Assembly: GCA_016214955.1 (NCBI GenBank)
Contig: JACRMN010000013.1
Coordinates: 176,821-240,820, forward strand
DNA: 64,000 bases
Source: Deltaproteobacteria bacterium
GTDB taxonomy: Bacteria; Myxococcota; Myxococcia; Myxococcales; Anaeromyxobacteraceae
Reading direction: 5' to 3'
Shown: one piece after another, positions 26,148 through 34,952 of the stretch
How positions within the stretch are numbered: position 1 is the stretch's first letter
Layout of the letters: each line of letters begins with the position of its first letter
Translations under genes and position numbers: made by a program
The notes under the pieces: model-generated
Databases searched by the model: none
Seen by the model: only the letters and a program-made list of their open reading frames with translations
What the model was told of the DNA's origin: nothing

Positions 26148-27866
26148 GTGCAGAGAAAACTCCGTTACGGCACGGCGGCCATCGCGCAGGGCGCAGTGGA
26201 GTCTGGCGTCCACCTGGCCGTGGCCTGTCCGGGCGAGGTGGCGAGCGCGGTGCTGGCGGCCGCCGAGCGGGGCGGCCTCTGCTGCGCGTCGGCCCCGTCG
26301 GAGAAGGCGGCCCTGGAGATGGCGCTCGGCGCCAGCATCGGCGGCGCCCGCGTGCTGGTGGCGGTCCGGTCCGGCGGGCTCGAGTCCAGCGCCGGCGCCC
26401 TGGCCGCCGCTGCCGCCGCCGGCGCCACCGGCCTGGCGGTGGTGCTCTGCGACGACCCCGCCGCCCGCCACGCGCCGGCCCTCGACAGCCGCGCCGCCGC
26501 CCGCGCCGCCATGGTGCCGGTGCTGGAGCCGGCCGACCCGCACGAGTGCCGCGTGATGGTCGGCTCCGCGCTGGAGCTCTCCGAGCGCTTCGAGACCCCG
26601 GTGGTGGTGCGCCTCACCGCGCGCCTCGCCGACTCCGCGGGCCCGGTCGACTCCGAGCCGGCGGTGCACACCCCTCCCCGCGGCTGGCGCTGGCGCCCGC
26701 CCGGCGAGGTCCCCGCCGGCCAGCGGCGCGCCGCCCGCGCCGCCGCGCAGGAGCGGCTGGCGCAGCTCGCCGGCTTCGCCTGGGACACGCCGCTCAACCG
26801 CATGGAGCTGCGCTCCCCCGACATCGGCGTGGTGACGAGCGGCCTGCTCTACGGCATGGTCCGCGAGGCGCTGCCCGAGGCCTCGGTGCTGAAGCTGGGC
26901 CTGGTGCACCCGGTGCCCACCGGCCTGGTGCGGGCCTTCGGCGAGCGGGTGCGGCGCCTCTTCGTCATCGAGGAGCCGGAGCCGTTCCTGGAGCAGGAGC
27001 TGCGTGCCGCCGCCATCGCCTGCGAGGGGCGCGACCGGCTCACGCGCGCCGGTGAGGTCACGCCGGCCATGCTGCGCCGGGCCTTCCACCCCTCGGCCCC
27101 GCGCCACCGCCAGGCGGCGGCGGTGCCGGAGCGGCCGCCGGAGCTGTGCCCGGGTTGCCCGCACCGCGCCACCTTCTCGGCGCTGAAGCGGCTCCACGTC
27201 ACCGCCACCAGCGACCAGGGCTGCGCGGCGCTGGCGGCGCTGCCGCCGCTCTCGGCGGTGGACCGCTCGCCGGCGCTGGGTGCCTCGGTGGCGGTGGCCT
27301 GGGGGCTGGAGACGGTGCTCGGCGACCGCATCGCCGGCCGCTCGGTGGCGGTGGTCGGCGAGGGGGCGCTGCTCCACTCGGCCGCCGGCGCCCTGGCCCA
27401 CGCGGCGCAGCGCCCGGGCACGGTGGTGGTGGCGGACAACAGGCTTCCCGGAGGGGAGGGGTCCGGGGGGGAGTGGCAGGGGCCAGGGGGCGGGGTGCAC
27501 GCGCCCGGAGGGCGGCGCGTGGATCTGCGCTCCCTGGCCCTGTCGCTGGGTGTGCCGCGGGTCCGCGAGGTCGATCCCCTCGACCTGCAGGGCACCATCG
27601 AGGCCCTGCGGGCGGAGCTGGCCGCGCCCCAGTTCTCGGTGGTCATCGCCCGCTCGCCCTGCGCCCGGCTGTGGACCGACAGGCGGGCCCGCGCCCGCGT
27701 CGAGCCCTCGCGCTGCAACCGCTGCGGCGCCTGCCTCCGGCTCGGGTGCCCGGCCCTCTCCGACACCGGCGAGACCATGGCGGTGGACGCCGGCAGCTGC
27801 GTCGGCTGCGGCCTCTGCGGCCAGGTCTGCCGGCCCGGGGCCATCGAGCGGGAGGAGCTCCGGTGA
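26148..27866 (+). CDS. Indolepyruvate:ferredoxin oxidoreductase alpha subunit-like protein
   Basis: The 572-residue protein follows the IorA plan: an N-terminal pyrimidine-binding-like domain (LRYGTAAIAQGAVESGV), a middle domain, a TPP-binding-like domain starting PELCPGCPHRATFSALK, and two 4Fe-4S clusters (CNRCGAC...GCP and CVGCGLCGQVC). IorA with IorB oxidises aryl pyruvates to aryl-acetyl-CoA, reducing ferredoxin. Key TPP motifs are altered: GEG for GDS/GDG, and GCAALAALPPL where IorA has GCYTLG. It may act on another 2-oxoacid or be impaired. The GTG at 26148 is chosen because it lies just after the sigma-54 promoter and aligns with the family's N-terminus. Confidence 0.75.
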   Translation: MQRKLRYGTAAIAQGAVESGVHLAVACPGEVASAVLAAAERGGLCCASAPSEKAALEMALGASIGGARVLVAVRSGGLESSAGALAAAAAAGATGLAVVLCDDPAARHAPALDSRAAARAAMVPVLEPADPHECRVMVGSALELSERFETPVVVRLTARLADSAGPVDSEPAVHTPPRGWRWRPPGEVPAGQRRAARAAAQERLAQLAGFAWDTPLNRMELRSPDIGVVTSGLLYGMVREALPEASVLKLGLVHPVPTGLVRAFGERVRRLFVIEEPEPFLEQELRAAAIACEGRDRLTRAGEVTPAMLRRAFHPSAPRHRQAAAVPERPPELCPGCPHRATFSALKRLHVTATSDQGCAALAALPPLSAVDRSPALGASVAVAWGLETVLGDRIAGRSVAVVGEGALLHSAAGALAHAAQRPGTVVVADNRLPGGEGSGGEWQGPGGGVHAPGGRRVDLRSLALSLGVPRVREVDPLDLQGTIEALRAELAAPQFSVVIARSPCARLWTDRRARARVEPSRCNRCGACLRLGCPALSDTGETMAVDAGSCVGCGLCGQVCRPGAIEREELR

Positions 27867-28480
27867 GCGAGCGCGCCTACGGGATCCTGCTCGCCGGCGT
27901 CGGCGGCCAGGAGGCGGAGCTGGCCGGCGAGCTCATCGCCCGCGCCGCCATCGAGGCCGGCCTCGAGGCCACGCTCTCCACCGAGCGCCCCCCGTCGCGC
28001 CACGGCGGCAGCGCCGTCTGCCGGGTGCGCATCGCCCGCGGCGAGATCCGCACCCCCTTCATCTCCCCGGGCGAGGCCGACCTGCTCCTCGGGCTGGAGG
28101 GGCTCGAGTCCCTGCGCCGCATCCACGAGGTGCGCGCCGACGGCCTGGCGGTGGTGGCCGACCGCATCGTCCCCACCCCGCGGATGCGCGCCGGCCTGGA
28201 GGAGCCGCCGGCCGACATCCCCGGCCGCCTGCGGCAGGCGGTGGCCCGGGTGGTGCTGCTGCCCCTGGAAGCCATCTTCCCGGTGCCGCGGGAGCCGGCG
28301 GCGCTGGCCGGTGCCTTCCTGGGCGTGGCCGCCTGCCTCCTGCCCATCCCGGCCGCCGCCTGGGACGCCACGGCGGCGCGCGAGGGGATCGCCTGGCTCG
28401 AGGGGCTGGCGCTGGGGCGCCGCTTCTTCGAGGCCCAGCCCGAGGACGTTCGCTGCCCCCTGGCGCCGCGGGCGGCGTAG
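27863..28480 (+). CDS. Indolepyruvate:ferredoxin oxidoreductase beta subunit-like protein
   Basis: The 205-residue protein matches the gamma/beta domain of 2-oxoacid oxidoreductases. It opens YGILLAGVGGQEAELAGELIARAAIEAG, i.e. the pattern GVGGQ......L..AA...G, followed by TERPPSRHGGSAVCRVRI, where the family has a conserved RGG/HGG loop. It starts with GTG overlapping the preceding TGA by four bases, after GGAGGAG. It should form a complex with the alpha-like subunit. Confidence 0.82.
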   Translation: MSERAYGILLAGVGGQEAELAGELIARAAIEAGLEATLSTERPPSRHGGSAVCRVRIARGEIRTPFISPGEADLLLGLEGLESLRRIHEVRADGLAVVADRIVPTPRMRAGLEEPPADIPGRLRQAVARVVLLPLEAIFPVPREPAALAGAFLGVAACLLPIPAAAWDATAAREGIAWLEGLALGRRFFEAQPEDVRCPLAPRAA

Positions 28481-28522
28481 ACTCCCGCCGCGCGCCGCGG
28501 GACGGCGCGGCACGGAGCGGCG

Positions 28523-29437
28523 ATGGCCCCCATCCGCAGCACCCAGGAGCTGGTCGAGCGGGCCCGGCTCCGCGGGCCGGTGCGCGTGGTGGTGCCGGCG
28601 GCCGAGTCGGAGACGGCGCTCTCGGCGGTGCTGGAGGCGGCGCGCCAGGGGCTGGCGCGGCCGGTGCTGGTGGGCGATGCCGCCGCCGTCTCGCGGCTGG
28701 TGGAGGAGCTGGGCGGGGCCCCGTCGAGCGTCGAGATCCACCACGAGCCGGACGACGGCGCCGCCGCCCGCCGGGCCGTGGCGCTGGTGCGGGCCGGCGA
28801 GGCGCGGATCATCCTCAAGGGCCGGCTCCACACCGCCGACCTGATGCGCGCGGTGCTGGACCGCGAGGCCGGCCTGCGCACCGGGCGGCTCCTCTCCGAC
28901 GTGCTGGTCTCCGAGCACCCGCTGGCGCCGCGGCTGGTGGGCGTCTCCGACGGGGGCGTCAACGTGGCCCCGACGCTGCCGCAGAAGAAGGCCATCCTCG
29001 AGAACGCCGTGCGGGTCTTCCGGCGCCTGGGCGTGGAGCGGCCCAAGGTGGCGGTGCTCTGCGCGGTGGAGACGGTGGAGGCCTCGCAGCCGCAGACCGC
29101 CGACGCCCGGGCCCTCGCCGAGATGGCGGAGCGGGGCGAGATCGAGGGCTGCGACGTGGTGGGCCCCATCGCCCTCGACGGCGCCCTGGCGGTGCAGGCC
29201 GCCCAGGCCAAGAAGATGACCAGCCCGGTGGCCGGTCGCGCCGACATCCTGCTGGTGCAGGCCATCGAGGTGGGCAACGTGCTCGGCAAATCCTTCACCT
29301 GGCTGGCCCAGAAGCCGGTGGCCCATGTCATCGAGGGCGCGGCGGCGCCGGTGCTCATCCCCTCGCGCGCCGAGGCGGCCGCCGACAAGCTCTGCTCCAT
29401 CGCCCTCGGCGTCCTGGCCTCGCAGGAGAAGCCGTGA
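28523..29437 (+). CDS. ptb: Phosphate butyryltransferase-type acyltransferase
   Basis: The 304-residue protein belongs to the phosphate acetyl/butyryl transferase family. Marks are VVVPAAESETALSAV, IILKGRLHTADLMRAVLD, LLSDVLVSE and VGPIALDGALAVQAA; the KG.(L/M)HT segment is typical of Ptb. It swaps CoA for phosphate on short or branched acyl-CoA, giving an acyl phosphate. The next gene, butyrate kinase, overlaps by four bases and would make ATP from it. With the oxidoreductase subunits upstream, the operon looks able to take a 2-oxoacid to acyl-CoA, acyl phosphate and free acid plus ATP. Confidence 0.9.
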   Translation: MAPIRSTQELVERARLRGPVRVVVPAAESETALSAVLEAARQGLARPVLVGDAAAVSRLVEELGGAPSSVEIHHEPDDGAAARRAVALVRAGEARIILKGRLHTADLMRAVLDREAGLRTGRLLSDVLVSEHPLAPRLVGVSDGGVNVAPTLPQKKAILENAVRVFRRLGVERPKVAVLCAVETVEASQPQTADARALAEMAERGEIEGCDVVGPIALDGALAVQAAQAKKMTSPVAGRADILLVQAIEVGNVLGKSFTWLAQKPVAHVIEGAAAPVLIPSRAEAAADKLCSIALGVLASQEKP

Positions 29438-30516
29438 GCCTGGTCCTGTGCGTGAACCCCGGCGCCACCAGCACCAAGGTGGGGCTCTTCCTGGACGGCG
29501 CCGCCCGCGAGGTGCGCAACCTGCGCCACGCCGACGAGGAGCTGGCCGCCCACCCCCGCATCGCCGGCCAGCTCGAGCTGCGGCTGCGGCCGGTGCGCGA
29601 CTTCCTGGCGGGGCGTGGCGTGGGGCCGGGGACGCTGGCAGCGGTGGCCGGGCGCGGCGGGCTCCTGAAGCCGCTGCCCAGCGGCACCTACCGCGTGGAC
29701 GCGGCGCTCCTCGCCGACGCCGAGCGCGCCGCCCGCGGCGAGCACGCCTCCAACCTGGGCGGCCCCATGGCGGCGGCCCTGGCCGCGGAGCACCGCTGCC
29801 CGGCCTTCGTGGTGGACCCGGTGTCGGTCGACGAGCTCACCCCGGTGGCCCGGATCTCGGGCCTGGCCGGCGTCGAGCGCCAGAGCCTGGCCCACGCCCT
29901 CAACCTCAAGGCGGTGGCCCGGCGCCACGCCCGCGCCGCCGGCCGGCCACTGGCCGAGCTGCGGCTGGTGGTGGTCCACATGGGCACCGGCGTCTCCATG
30001 GCCGCCCTCGAGGGCGGCCGGATGGTGGACGTGGTCAACCCGCAGGACGAGGGGCCCATGAGCCCCGACCGCTCGGGCGGCATGCCGGTCACCGCGGTTG
30101 TGGAGCTGTGCTTCGCGCCCGGCGCCGAGCGCCGGGCGGTGCGGCGCCGGCTCTTCGGCGACGGCGGCCTCTACTCCCACCTCGGGACCCGCGATCTCGC
30201 CGAGGCCCTCGGCCGGATGGAGCGCGGCGAAGAGGGCGTGCGGCTCGTGCTCGAGGCCATGGCCTACCAGATCGGCAAGGCCGCGGCGGCCATGGCGGCG
30301 GTGCTGCGCGGGAAGGTGGACGCGCTCCTCCTCACCGGCGGCATGGCCCATGCCCCCTGGCTGGTGGCCGAGGTCCGCGGCCGCGTGGAGTGGATCGCGC
30401 CGGTGAGCGTCTACCCGGGCGAGGACGAGCTCCTGGCGCTCGCCGAGGGGGCGGAGCGGGCTCTCTCGGGCGAGGAGCCGGCGCTCGCCTACGGCGAGGC
30501 GGGCCCGGCGCCCTGA
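29434..30516 (+). CDS. buk: Butyrate kinase
   Basis: The 360-residue ASKHA-fold kinase opens LVLCVNPGATSTKVGLF, the Buk phosphate-1 motif, and carries VVHMGTGVSMAALEGGRMVDVVNP and GPMSPDRSGGMP, both diagnostic, then LLLTGGMAHAPWLV. It makes ATP from butyryl or branched acyl phosphate. The GTG start overlaps the ptb stop (GTGA). Real substrates of such Ptb-Buk pairs often include isobutyrate, isovalerate or aryl acids, so butyrate itself is not assured. Confidence 0.93.
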   Translation: MSLVLCVNPGATSTKVGLFLDGAAREVRNLRHADEELAAHPRIAGQLELRLRPVRDFLAGRGVGPGTLAAVAGRGGLLKPLPSGTYRVDAALLADAERAARGEHASNLGGPMAAALAAEHRCPAFVVDPVSVDELTPVARISGLAGVERQSLAHALNLKAVARRHARAAGRPLAELRLVVVHMGTGVSMAALEGGRMVDVVNPQDEGPMSPDRSGGMPVTAVVELCFAPGAERRAVRRRLFGDGGLYSHLGTRDLAEALGRMERGEEGVRLVLEAMAYQIGKAAAAMAAVLRGKVDALLLTGGMAHAPWLVAEVRGRVEWIAPVSVYPGEDELLALAEGAERALSGEEPALAYGEAGPAP

Positions 30517-30558
30517 GACCCGGTTTTGCAGGGCGGAACCGCCGGGAGTACGCGGGGG

Positions 30559-30588
30559 TTGCGGAACCGCGCCGCGCTGCGCCATACT
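30559..30588 (+). promoter_or_regulatory. Candidate sigma-70 promoter for etfBA
   Basis: TTGCGG at 30559-30564 and CATACT at 30583-30588 are 18 bases apart, a fair -35/-10 pair. They lie 50 bases before the etfB start in the 122-base gap after buk. The match is moderate and the sequence is GC-rich, so this is tentative. Confidence 0.35.
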
Positions 30589-30638
30589 CGATCCCCTCAG
30601 GCTGATTTCCAAATCAACACGCGGAGAGGCCCCCACAA

Positions 30639-31442
30639 ATGCCCCTCAAGATCCTGGTGACCGTGAAGCGGGTCGAGGACCCGGAGTCGAAGATCAAGGT
30701 GAAGCCGGACGGGACGGGCATCGTCACCGACGGCGTCAACTACAAGATGAACCCCTTCGACGAGATCGGGGTCGAGGAGGCGCTGCGGCTCAAGGAGAAG
30801 CACGGCGGCGAGGTGGTGGTGGCCTCCATCGGCGGGGACAAGTCGATCACCGAGATCCGCTCGGCGCTGGCCATGGGCGCCGACCGCGGCGTGCTGCTGA
30901 AGCACGAGGGGGCGCTCGACCCGCTGCTGGTCTCGGCCCTCTTCCAGAAGCTCACCGAGCAGGAGAAGCCCGACCTGGTGCTGCTCGGCAAGCAGTCCAT
31001 CGACGACGACCAGAACCAGACCGGCCAGATCCTGGCCGAGCGGCTGGCCTGGGCGCAGGCCACCTTCGCCTCCAAGAAGGAGAGCCTGGAGAGCGAGGCC
31101 GAGCAGAAGAAGCAGCCGGGCCTGGTCCTCTCGGCCGACGGCAAGAAGATGCAGGTGGTGCGCGAGGTGGACGGCGGCGTCGAGACGCTGGAGGTCTCGC
31201 TGCCCGCCGTGGTGACGGTGGACCTGCGGCTCAACAAGCCGCGCTTCGCCTCCCTGCCCGGCATCATGAAGGCCAAGAAGAAGGAGGTGAAGGAGATCGC
31301 CACGGCCAGCCTGGGGGTCGAGCTCCAGCCCAAGGTGGTGGTGAAGAAGCTCTTCGAGCCTCCCAAGCGCGCCGGCGGTGCCAAGGTCGCCGACGTCCCC
31401 GAGCTCTGGAAGAAGCTCCACGAAGAGGCCAAGGTCGTCTAG
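30639..31442 (+). CDS. etfB: Electron transfer flavoprotein beta subunit
   Basis: The 267-residue protein opens MPLKILVTVKRVEDPESKIKV, and carries NPFDEIGVEEALRLKEK, the AMGADRGVLL AMP-site segment, and the beta-subunit signature region DLVLLGKQSIDDDQNQTGQILAERLAW in its expected pattern. It ends with PRFASLPGIMKAKKKEV. EtfAB carries electrons from acyl-CoA dehydrogenases toward the quinone pool. It precedes etfA by 16 bases. No acyl-CoA dehydrogenase is in the window. Confidence 0.95.
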   Translation: MPLKILVTVKRVEDPESKIKVKPDGTGIVTDGVNYKMNPFDEIGVEEALRLKEKHGGEVVVASIGGDKSITEIRSALAMGADRGVLLKHEGALDPLLVSALFQKLTEQEKPDLVLLGKQSIDDDQNQTGQILAERLAWAQATFASKKESLESEAEQKKQPGLVLSADGKKMQVVREVDGGVETLEVSLPAVVTVDLRLNKPRFASLPGIMKAKKKEVKEIATASLGVELQPKVVVKKLFEPPKRAGGAKVADVPELWKKLHEEAKVV

Positions 31443-31458
31443 GTAGGGAGATCACGCC

Positions 31459-32421
31459 ATGTCCAACGTCCTCGTCCTCGCGGAGCAGTCTCACGGGAAG
31501 CTGAAGAAGGCGACGCTGGCGGCCATGGGCGCGGCCCAGCAGCTGGCCAAGCGCACCGGCGGCCAGGTGGTCGGCCTGGTGATGGGCAAGGGGGTCCAGG
31601 CGGCCGCCGACGAGATGGCGAGCTACGGGCTCACCGTCCGGCTGGCCGACGCCCCGGTGCTGGAGCACTACCTGGCCGAGAGCTGGACGCCGGTGGTGGC
31701 CGAGGCGGCCAAGGCCGCCGGCGCCACCTGGATCGTGGCCGCGGCCACCGCCTTCGGGAAGGACCTCCTGCCGCGCGCCGCGGCCCGGCTCGGGGCCGCC
31801 ACCGCCACCGAGGTGCTGTCCCTCTCCGGCGACGGCGCGAACGTGTTGCTGAAGCGGCCCATGTGGGCCGGCAACGTCATCGCCGAGGTGGAGCTGGCCA
31901 CGCCGGTGAAGGCCTTCACCATCCGTCCCACCGAGTTCGCGCCCGCCCAGAAGGCCGGCGGCGGCTCCGTGACCGCCCAGCCGGTGGCGGTGGACGCGGG
32001 CTCGCTCAAGACCCGCTTCGTCGAGTTCCAGGAGGTGAAGAGCGAGCGGCCCGAGCTCACCGAGGCCCGGGTGGTGGTGGCCGGCGGCCGCGGCACCAAG
32101 GGCGACTTCAAGGAGCTGGAGGGGCTGGCCGACGACCTCGGCGCCGCGGTGGGCGCCTCGCGCGCCGCCGTCGACGCCGGCTGGGTGCCCAACGACTGGC
32201 AGGTGGGGCAGACCGGCAAGGTGGTGGCCCCCGAGCTCTACATCGCCGCCGGCATCTCCGGCGCCATCCAGCACGTGGCCGGCATGAAGGGCGCCAAGGT
32301 CATCGTGGCCATCAACAAGGACCCCGAGGCCCCCATCTTCCAGATCGCCGACTACGGCCTGGTGGGCGACCTCTTCAAGGCCATCCCCGAGCTCCGCGAG
32401 AAGGTGAAGAGCGGGAAGTAG
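31459..32421 (+). CDS. etfA: Electron transfer flavoprotein alpha subunit
   Basis: The 320-residue protein has an N-terminal Rossmann-like half and a C-terminal FAD-binding domain with [25 protein letters not shown] and [18 protein letters not shown], seen as the conserved patterns GASRA.VDAG and [42 protein letters not shown] closes it. It pairs with EtfB to hold FAD and AMP. It is the second gene of a three-gene run that ends in an MBL hydrolase. Confidence 0.96.
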   Translation: MSNVLVLAEQSHGKLKKATLAAMGAAQQLAKRTGGQVVGLVMGKGVQAAADEMASYGLTVRLADAPVLEHYLAESWTPVVAEAAKAAGATWIVAAATAFGKDLLPRAAARLGAATATEVLSLSGDGANVLLKRPMWAGNVIAEVELATPVKAFTIRPTEFAPAQKAGGGSVTAQPVAVDAGSLKTRFVEFQEVKSERPELTEARVVVAGGRGTKGDFKELEGLADDLGAAVGASRAAVDAGWVPNDWQVGQTGKVVAPELYIAAGISGAIQHVAGMKGAKVIVAINKDPEAPIFQIADYGLVGDLFKAIPELREKVKSGK

Positions 32422-32427
32422 GCGTCA

Positions 32428-33432
32428 GTGACCGAGCGCGAGCTCGAGAGCCTGGGCATCTGGCGGATCCCGGTCCCCATCCCCTTCGTCCAGGCGGGGG
32501 GGCCGGTGAACGTCTACCTCATCGAGGAGGAGGACGGCGGGCTCGCGCTCTTCGACTCGGGCCTCGGGAGCGCCGAGGCCCGGGCCGCGCTGGCCGAGGG
32601 CTTCCGCCGCCTGGGCCGCTCCCCCGCCGACCTGCGCCGCATCGTGATCTCCCACGGCCACGTGGACCACTACGGCAACGCCCAGAACCTGGTGGAGGAG
32701 GCCGGCCACCCGGTGGCGGTCCACGCCCACGCCGCCGACGTCGGCAAGGTGGCGTCCCACGGCCAGCGCTGGCGGGACAAGATGGGCCACTACGGCGCCT
32801 ACCTGGTGCGGCTGGGCGTGCCGCCCGAGGTGCTGATGCAGCTCGCCGGCGAGCTCGGCGGCGGCTACGACATGGCCCGCCGGGTGAACGAGGTGCACGC
32901 CATCGCCGAGGGGGCGCGGCTCCGCTTCCGCCGCTTCGAGGCCGAGGTGCTCCACATGCCCGGGCACACCTCGGGGCTGATCTGCCTGTGGGTCGCCTCC
33001 CACGGCCTGCTGCTCGCCGCCGACCACCTGCTGGAGCGCGTCTCGCCCAACCCCATCATCGAGCTCGGGCCCGAGGGCGAGGAGGGCTTCTTCCGGCCGC
33101 TGGTCTCGTACCTCTCCTCCATCGCCCGCACCCGCGAGCTGCCGGTGCAGCTCGTGCTCCCCGGCCACGGCCCGCCCTTCTCCGGACACGCCCGGGTGAT
33201 CGACGCGCTCCTCGGCTTCTACGGCAAGCGCCAGGAGCGCATCCGCGAGCTGCTGGCCGGCGGGCCGCGCACCGCCTACGAGGTGACGGTGGGGCTCTTC
33301 CCGCGCACCCGCCCCGGCGACCTCTTCCTCACCATCTCCGAGTCCATCGCCAACCTGGAGGTGATGGAGGGGCGCGGCGAGCTCCTGCGCGAGGCGGAGC
33401 CCGAGCCGTACCGGTTCCGGCTGGCGGCGTAG
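32428..33432 (+). CDS. Metallo-beta-lactamase fold hydrolase
   Basis: The 334-residue protein has the zinc motif SHGHVDHYG (HxHxDH), a later His in MPGHTSG, an Asp in AADHLLERV and a final His in LPGHGPPF. The C-terminal 90 residues are an added helical domain, as in glyoxalase II-like or LACTB2-type enzymes acting on thioesters. It starts with GTG 6 bases after etfA. The context with etfBA and Ptb-Buk suggests hydrolysis of an acyl thioester, which is inference. Confidence 0.85.
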   Translation: MTERELESLGIWRIPVPIPFVQAGGPVNVYLIEEEDGGLALFDSGLGSAEARAALAEGFRRLGRSPADLRRIVISHGHVDHYGNAQNLVEEAGHPVAVHAHAADVGKVASHGQRWRDKMGHYGAYLVRLGVPPEVLMQLAGELGGGYDMARRVNEVHAIAEGARLRFRRFEAEVLHMPGHTSGLICLWVASHGLLLAADHLLERVSPNPIIELGPEGEEGFFRPLVSYLSSIARTRELPVQLVLPGHGPPFSGHARVIDALLGFYGKRQERIRELLAGGPRTAYEVTVGLFPRTRPGDLFLTISESIANLEVMEGRGELLREAEPEPYRFRLAA

Positions 33433-33437
33433 CGCCA

Positions 33438-33479
33438 GCCGGCCTCCGACGCTCTCGTTCGCACGCCGCTCCGCCGGGC
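33438..33479 (-). repeat. Short dispersed intergenic repeat, copy 1
   Basis: Read on the minus strand this 42-bp sequence (starting GCCCGGCGGAGCGGCGTGCG) matches 42508-42548 on the plus strand with about four differences. The rest of the 195-base gap between the MBL gene and the DUF1295 gene is GC-rich, with small inverted repeats such as CTCGCG...CGCGAG; I see nothing else in it. Confidence 0.6.
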
Positions 33480-33627
33480 ACCCGGCCTCCGCCGCACTCG
33501 CGCGGACGGACTCGCGAGCCGCGCGGGCGACGGCTGCTCCCTTGCGCCCTGCGGAGGCGGCGTCGGCCGGTGTGCCGGCTGCGCGGCTGGTACGCGGGCC
33601 CGGAAGCCCGCCACGTCGGAGCAGCCG

Positions 33628-34410
33628 CTACCCGCGCACCCGCCGCGGCGGCCAGGGCACGAAGGCGCTGGTGCGGGCGGCGTAGGCGGCGTAGCCGGGC
33701 CGGCGGGCGGCGATGTCCTTCTCGAGCAGCGCCACGCCCGAGACCCGGACCAGGAGGAAGGTCATGAGGGCCGAGCCGACGAGCGCCCAGGGCGCGCCGG
33801 CGGCGGCGGCGAGGAGCCCCACGCCCCACCAGACCAGCGCGTCGCCGAAGTAGTTGGGATGGCGGGTGTAGCGCCACAGGCCCGTCTGCAGCACCTCGCC
33901 CCGCGCCTTCCGGTCGCGGAGGAAGCGGGCCAGCTGGGCATCGGCCACCGCCTCGAAGGCGATGCCGGCGATCACCAGGCCGGCGCCGAGCAGGTCGAGC
34001 AGGCCGAGCGGCCGGCCGGCGCCGCCGGCGACGGCCGCCTGAAGCGGCAGCGAGACCGTCCAGAGCAGCGCCCCCTGGAGGAGGAAGACGGTGAAGAGGC
34101 TCACCGCCGGGAAGCGGTCGCCCCAGCCGGCGCGCATGGCCCGGTAGCGCCTGTCCTCCTCGCCCGAGCGGGCCCAGCGGTTCGAAAGGTGGACGGTGAG
34201 CCGGAGCCCCCACGCTGCGGTGAGGCCGGCCGCCAGGACCGCGCGCGGCGAGGGCTCGCTCAGGAAGAGCCCCACCACGGCCACGAGCGCGAAGCCCAGG
34301 CCCCAGAACGGGTCGGCCACCGAGGCGTCGCGGAGCACCAGCGAGACGAGCCACAGCGCCACCATGCAGGCGGCGAGGAGCAGCGCGCTGGCGAGCAGGA
34401 TCGCGGTCAC
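33628..34410 (-). CDS. DUF1295 family membrane protein
   Basis: The 260-residue protein has six or so helices and the DUF1295 signatures DASVADPFWGLGF near the start, LRLTVHLSNRWARSGEEDRRY, and GLWRYTRHPNYFGDALVWWGV. The last motif is shared with steroid 5-alpha-reductase and isoprenylcysteine methyltransferase-like membrane enzymes. It is the last gene of an eight-gene operon with CFA-type methyltransferases, so lipid reduction or methylation is plausible. The GTG at 34410 overlaps the stop of the previous gene by four bases. Confidence 0.85.
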   Translation of the reverse strand: MTAILLASALLLAACMVALWLVSLVLRDASVADPFWGLGFALVAVVGLFLSEPSPRAVLAAGLTAAWGLRLTVHLSNRWARSGEEDRRYRAMRAGWGDRFPAVSLFTVFLLQGALLWTVSLPLQAAVAGGAGRPLGLLDLLGAGLVIAGIAFEAVADAQLARFLRDRKARGEVLQTGLWRYTRHPNYFGDALVWWGVGLLAAAAGAPWALVGSALMTFLLVRVSGVALLEKDIAARRPGYAAYAARTSAFVPWPPRRVRG

Positions 34411-34952
34411 GGGCGTCCCGGGGCGGCGCGGGTGCTGCCTTCGCCCGGCGCCTGGCGCGCCAGCAGGGCCAGGAGCGGCACCCCGAGCGCCCACTGCGCG
34501 GCGATGGCCGCGGCCGCGCCCAGGCCGAACGGCGAGAGCGCCCCCATGGCCGCCCCCCCGCGGTAGGCGAGCGGTCCGGCCAGGGCCGCCAGCGCCGCCA
34601 GGACCCCCGGCGGCCAGGCGGCGGCGCGAGCCAGCGAGGAGGTGAGGCCGGCGCCGAAGGAGGCCCAGAGGCCGGCCATCCAGGCGGGCGGCACCGCAAA
34701 GCCGCCGGCGAAGTGGACGAGGTCGGAGCGGACCAGCAGCGAGTCGGTGGAGAGGCCGAAGAGGAGCGCGGCCAGCGAGAGGCCGAACACCCGGCCCCGC
34801 TCGCCGCTCGCCAGGGCGATGCGCAGCGCGGCGGGCGCGAAGGCGAAGAGCGCCGCCGGCAGGAGGAGCCCGCGGGCGGCGCAGAGCACCGCGCCCCACC
34901 AGCCGAGCTGCTGGGCGGTGGCGTCGAGGAGGAGGTGGCGGCGCTCGTTCAT
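34407..34952 (-). CDS. DUF2878 family membrane protein
   Basis: This 181-residue, five- or six-helix protein has LFGLSTDSLLVRSDLV, then VPPAWMAGLWASFGAGL and AGPLAYRGGAAMGAL, the DUF2878 pattern of a Gly-Asp-rich helix, P.W...LW..F...L and GP..Y..G...GA. DUF2878 genes are regularly found beside CFA synthase, DUF1365 and FAD oxidoreductase genes, exactly as here. Function unknown. Its ATG and its stop overlap both neighbours by four bases, implying strong co-translation. Confidence 0.75.
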   Translation of the reverse strand: MNERRHLLLDATAQQLGWWGAVLCAARGLLLPAALFAFAPAALRIALASGERGRVFGLSLAALLFGLSTDSLLVRSDLVHFAGGFAVPPAWMAGLWASFGAGLTSSLARAAAWPPGVLAALAALAGPLAYRGGAAMGALSPFGLGAAAAIAAQWALGVPLLALLARQAPGEGSTRAAPGRP

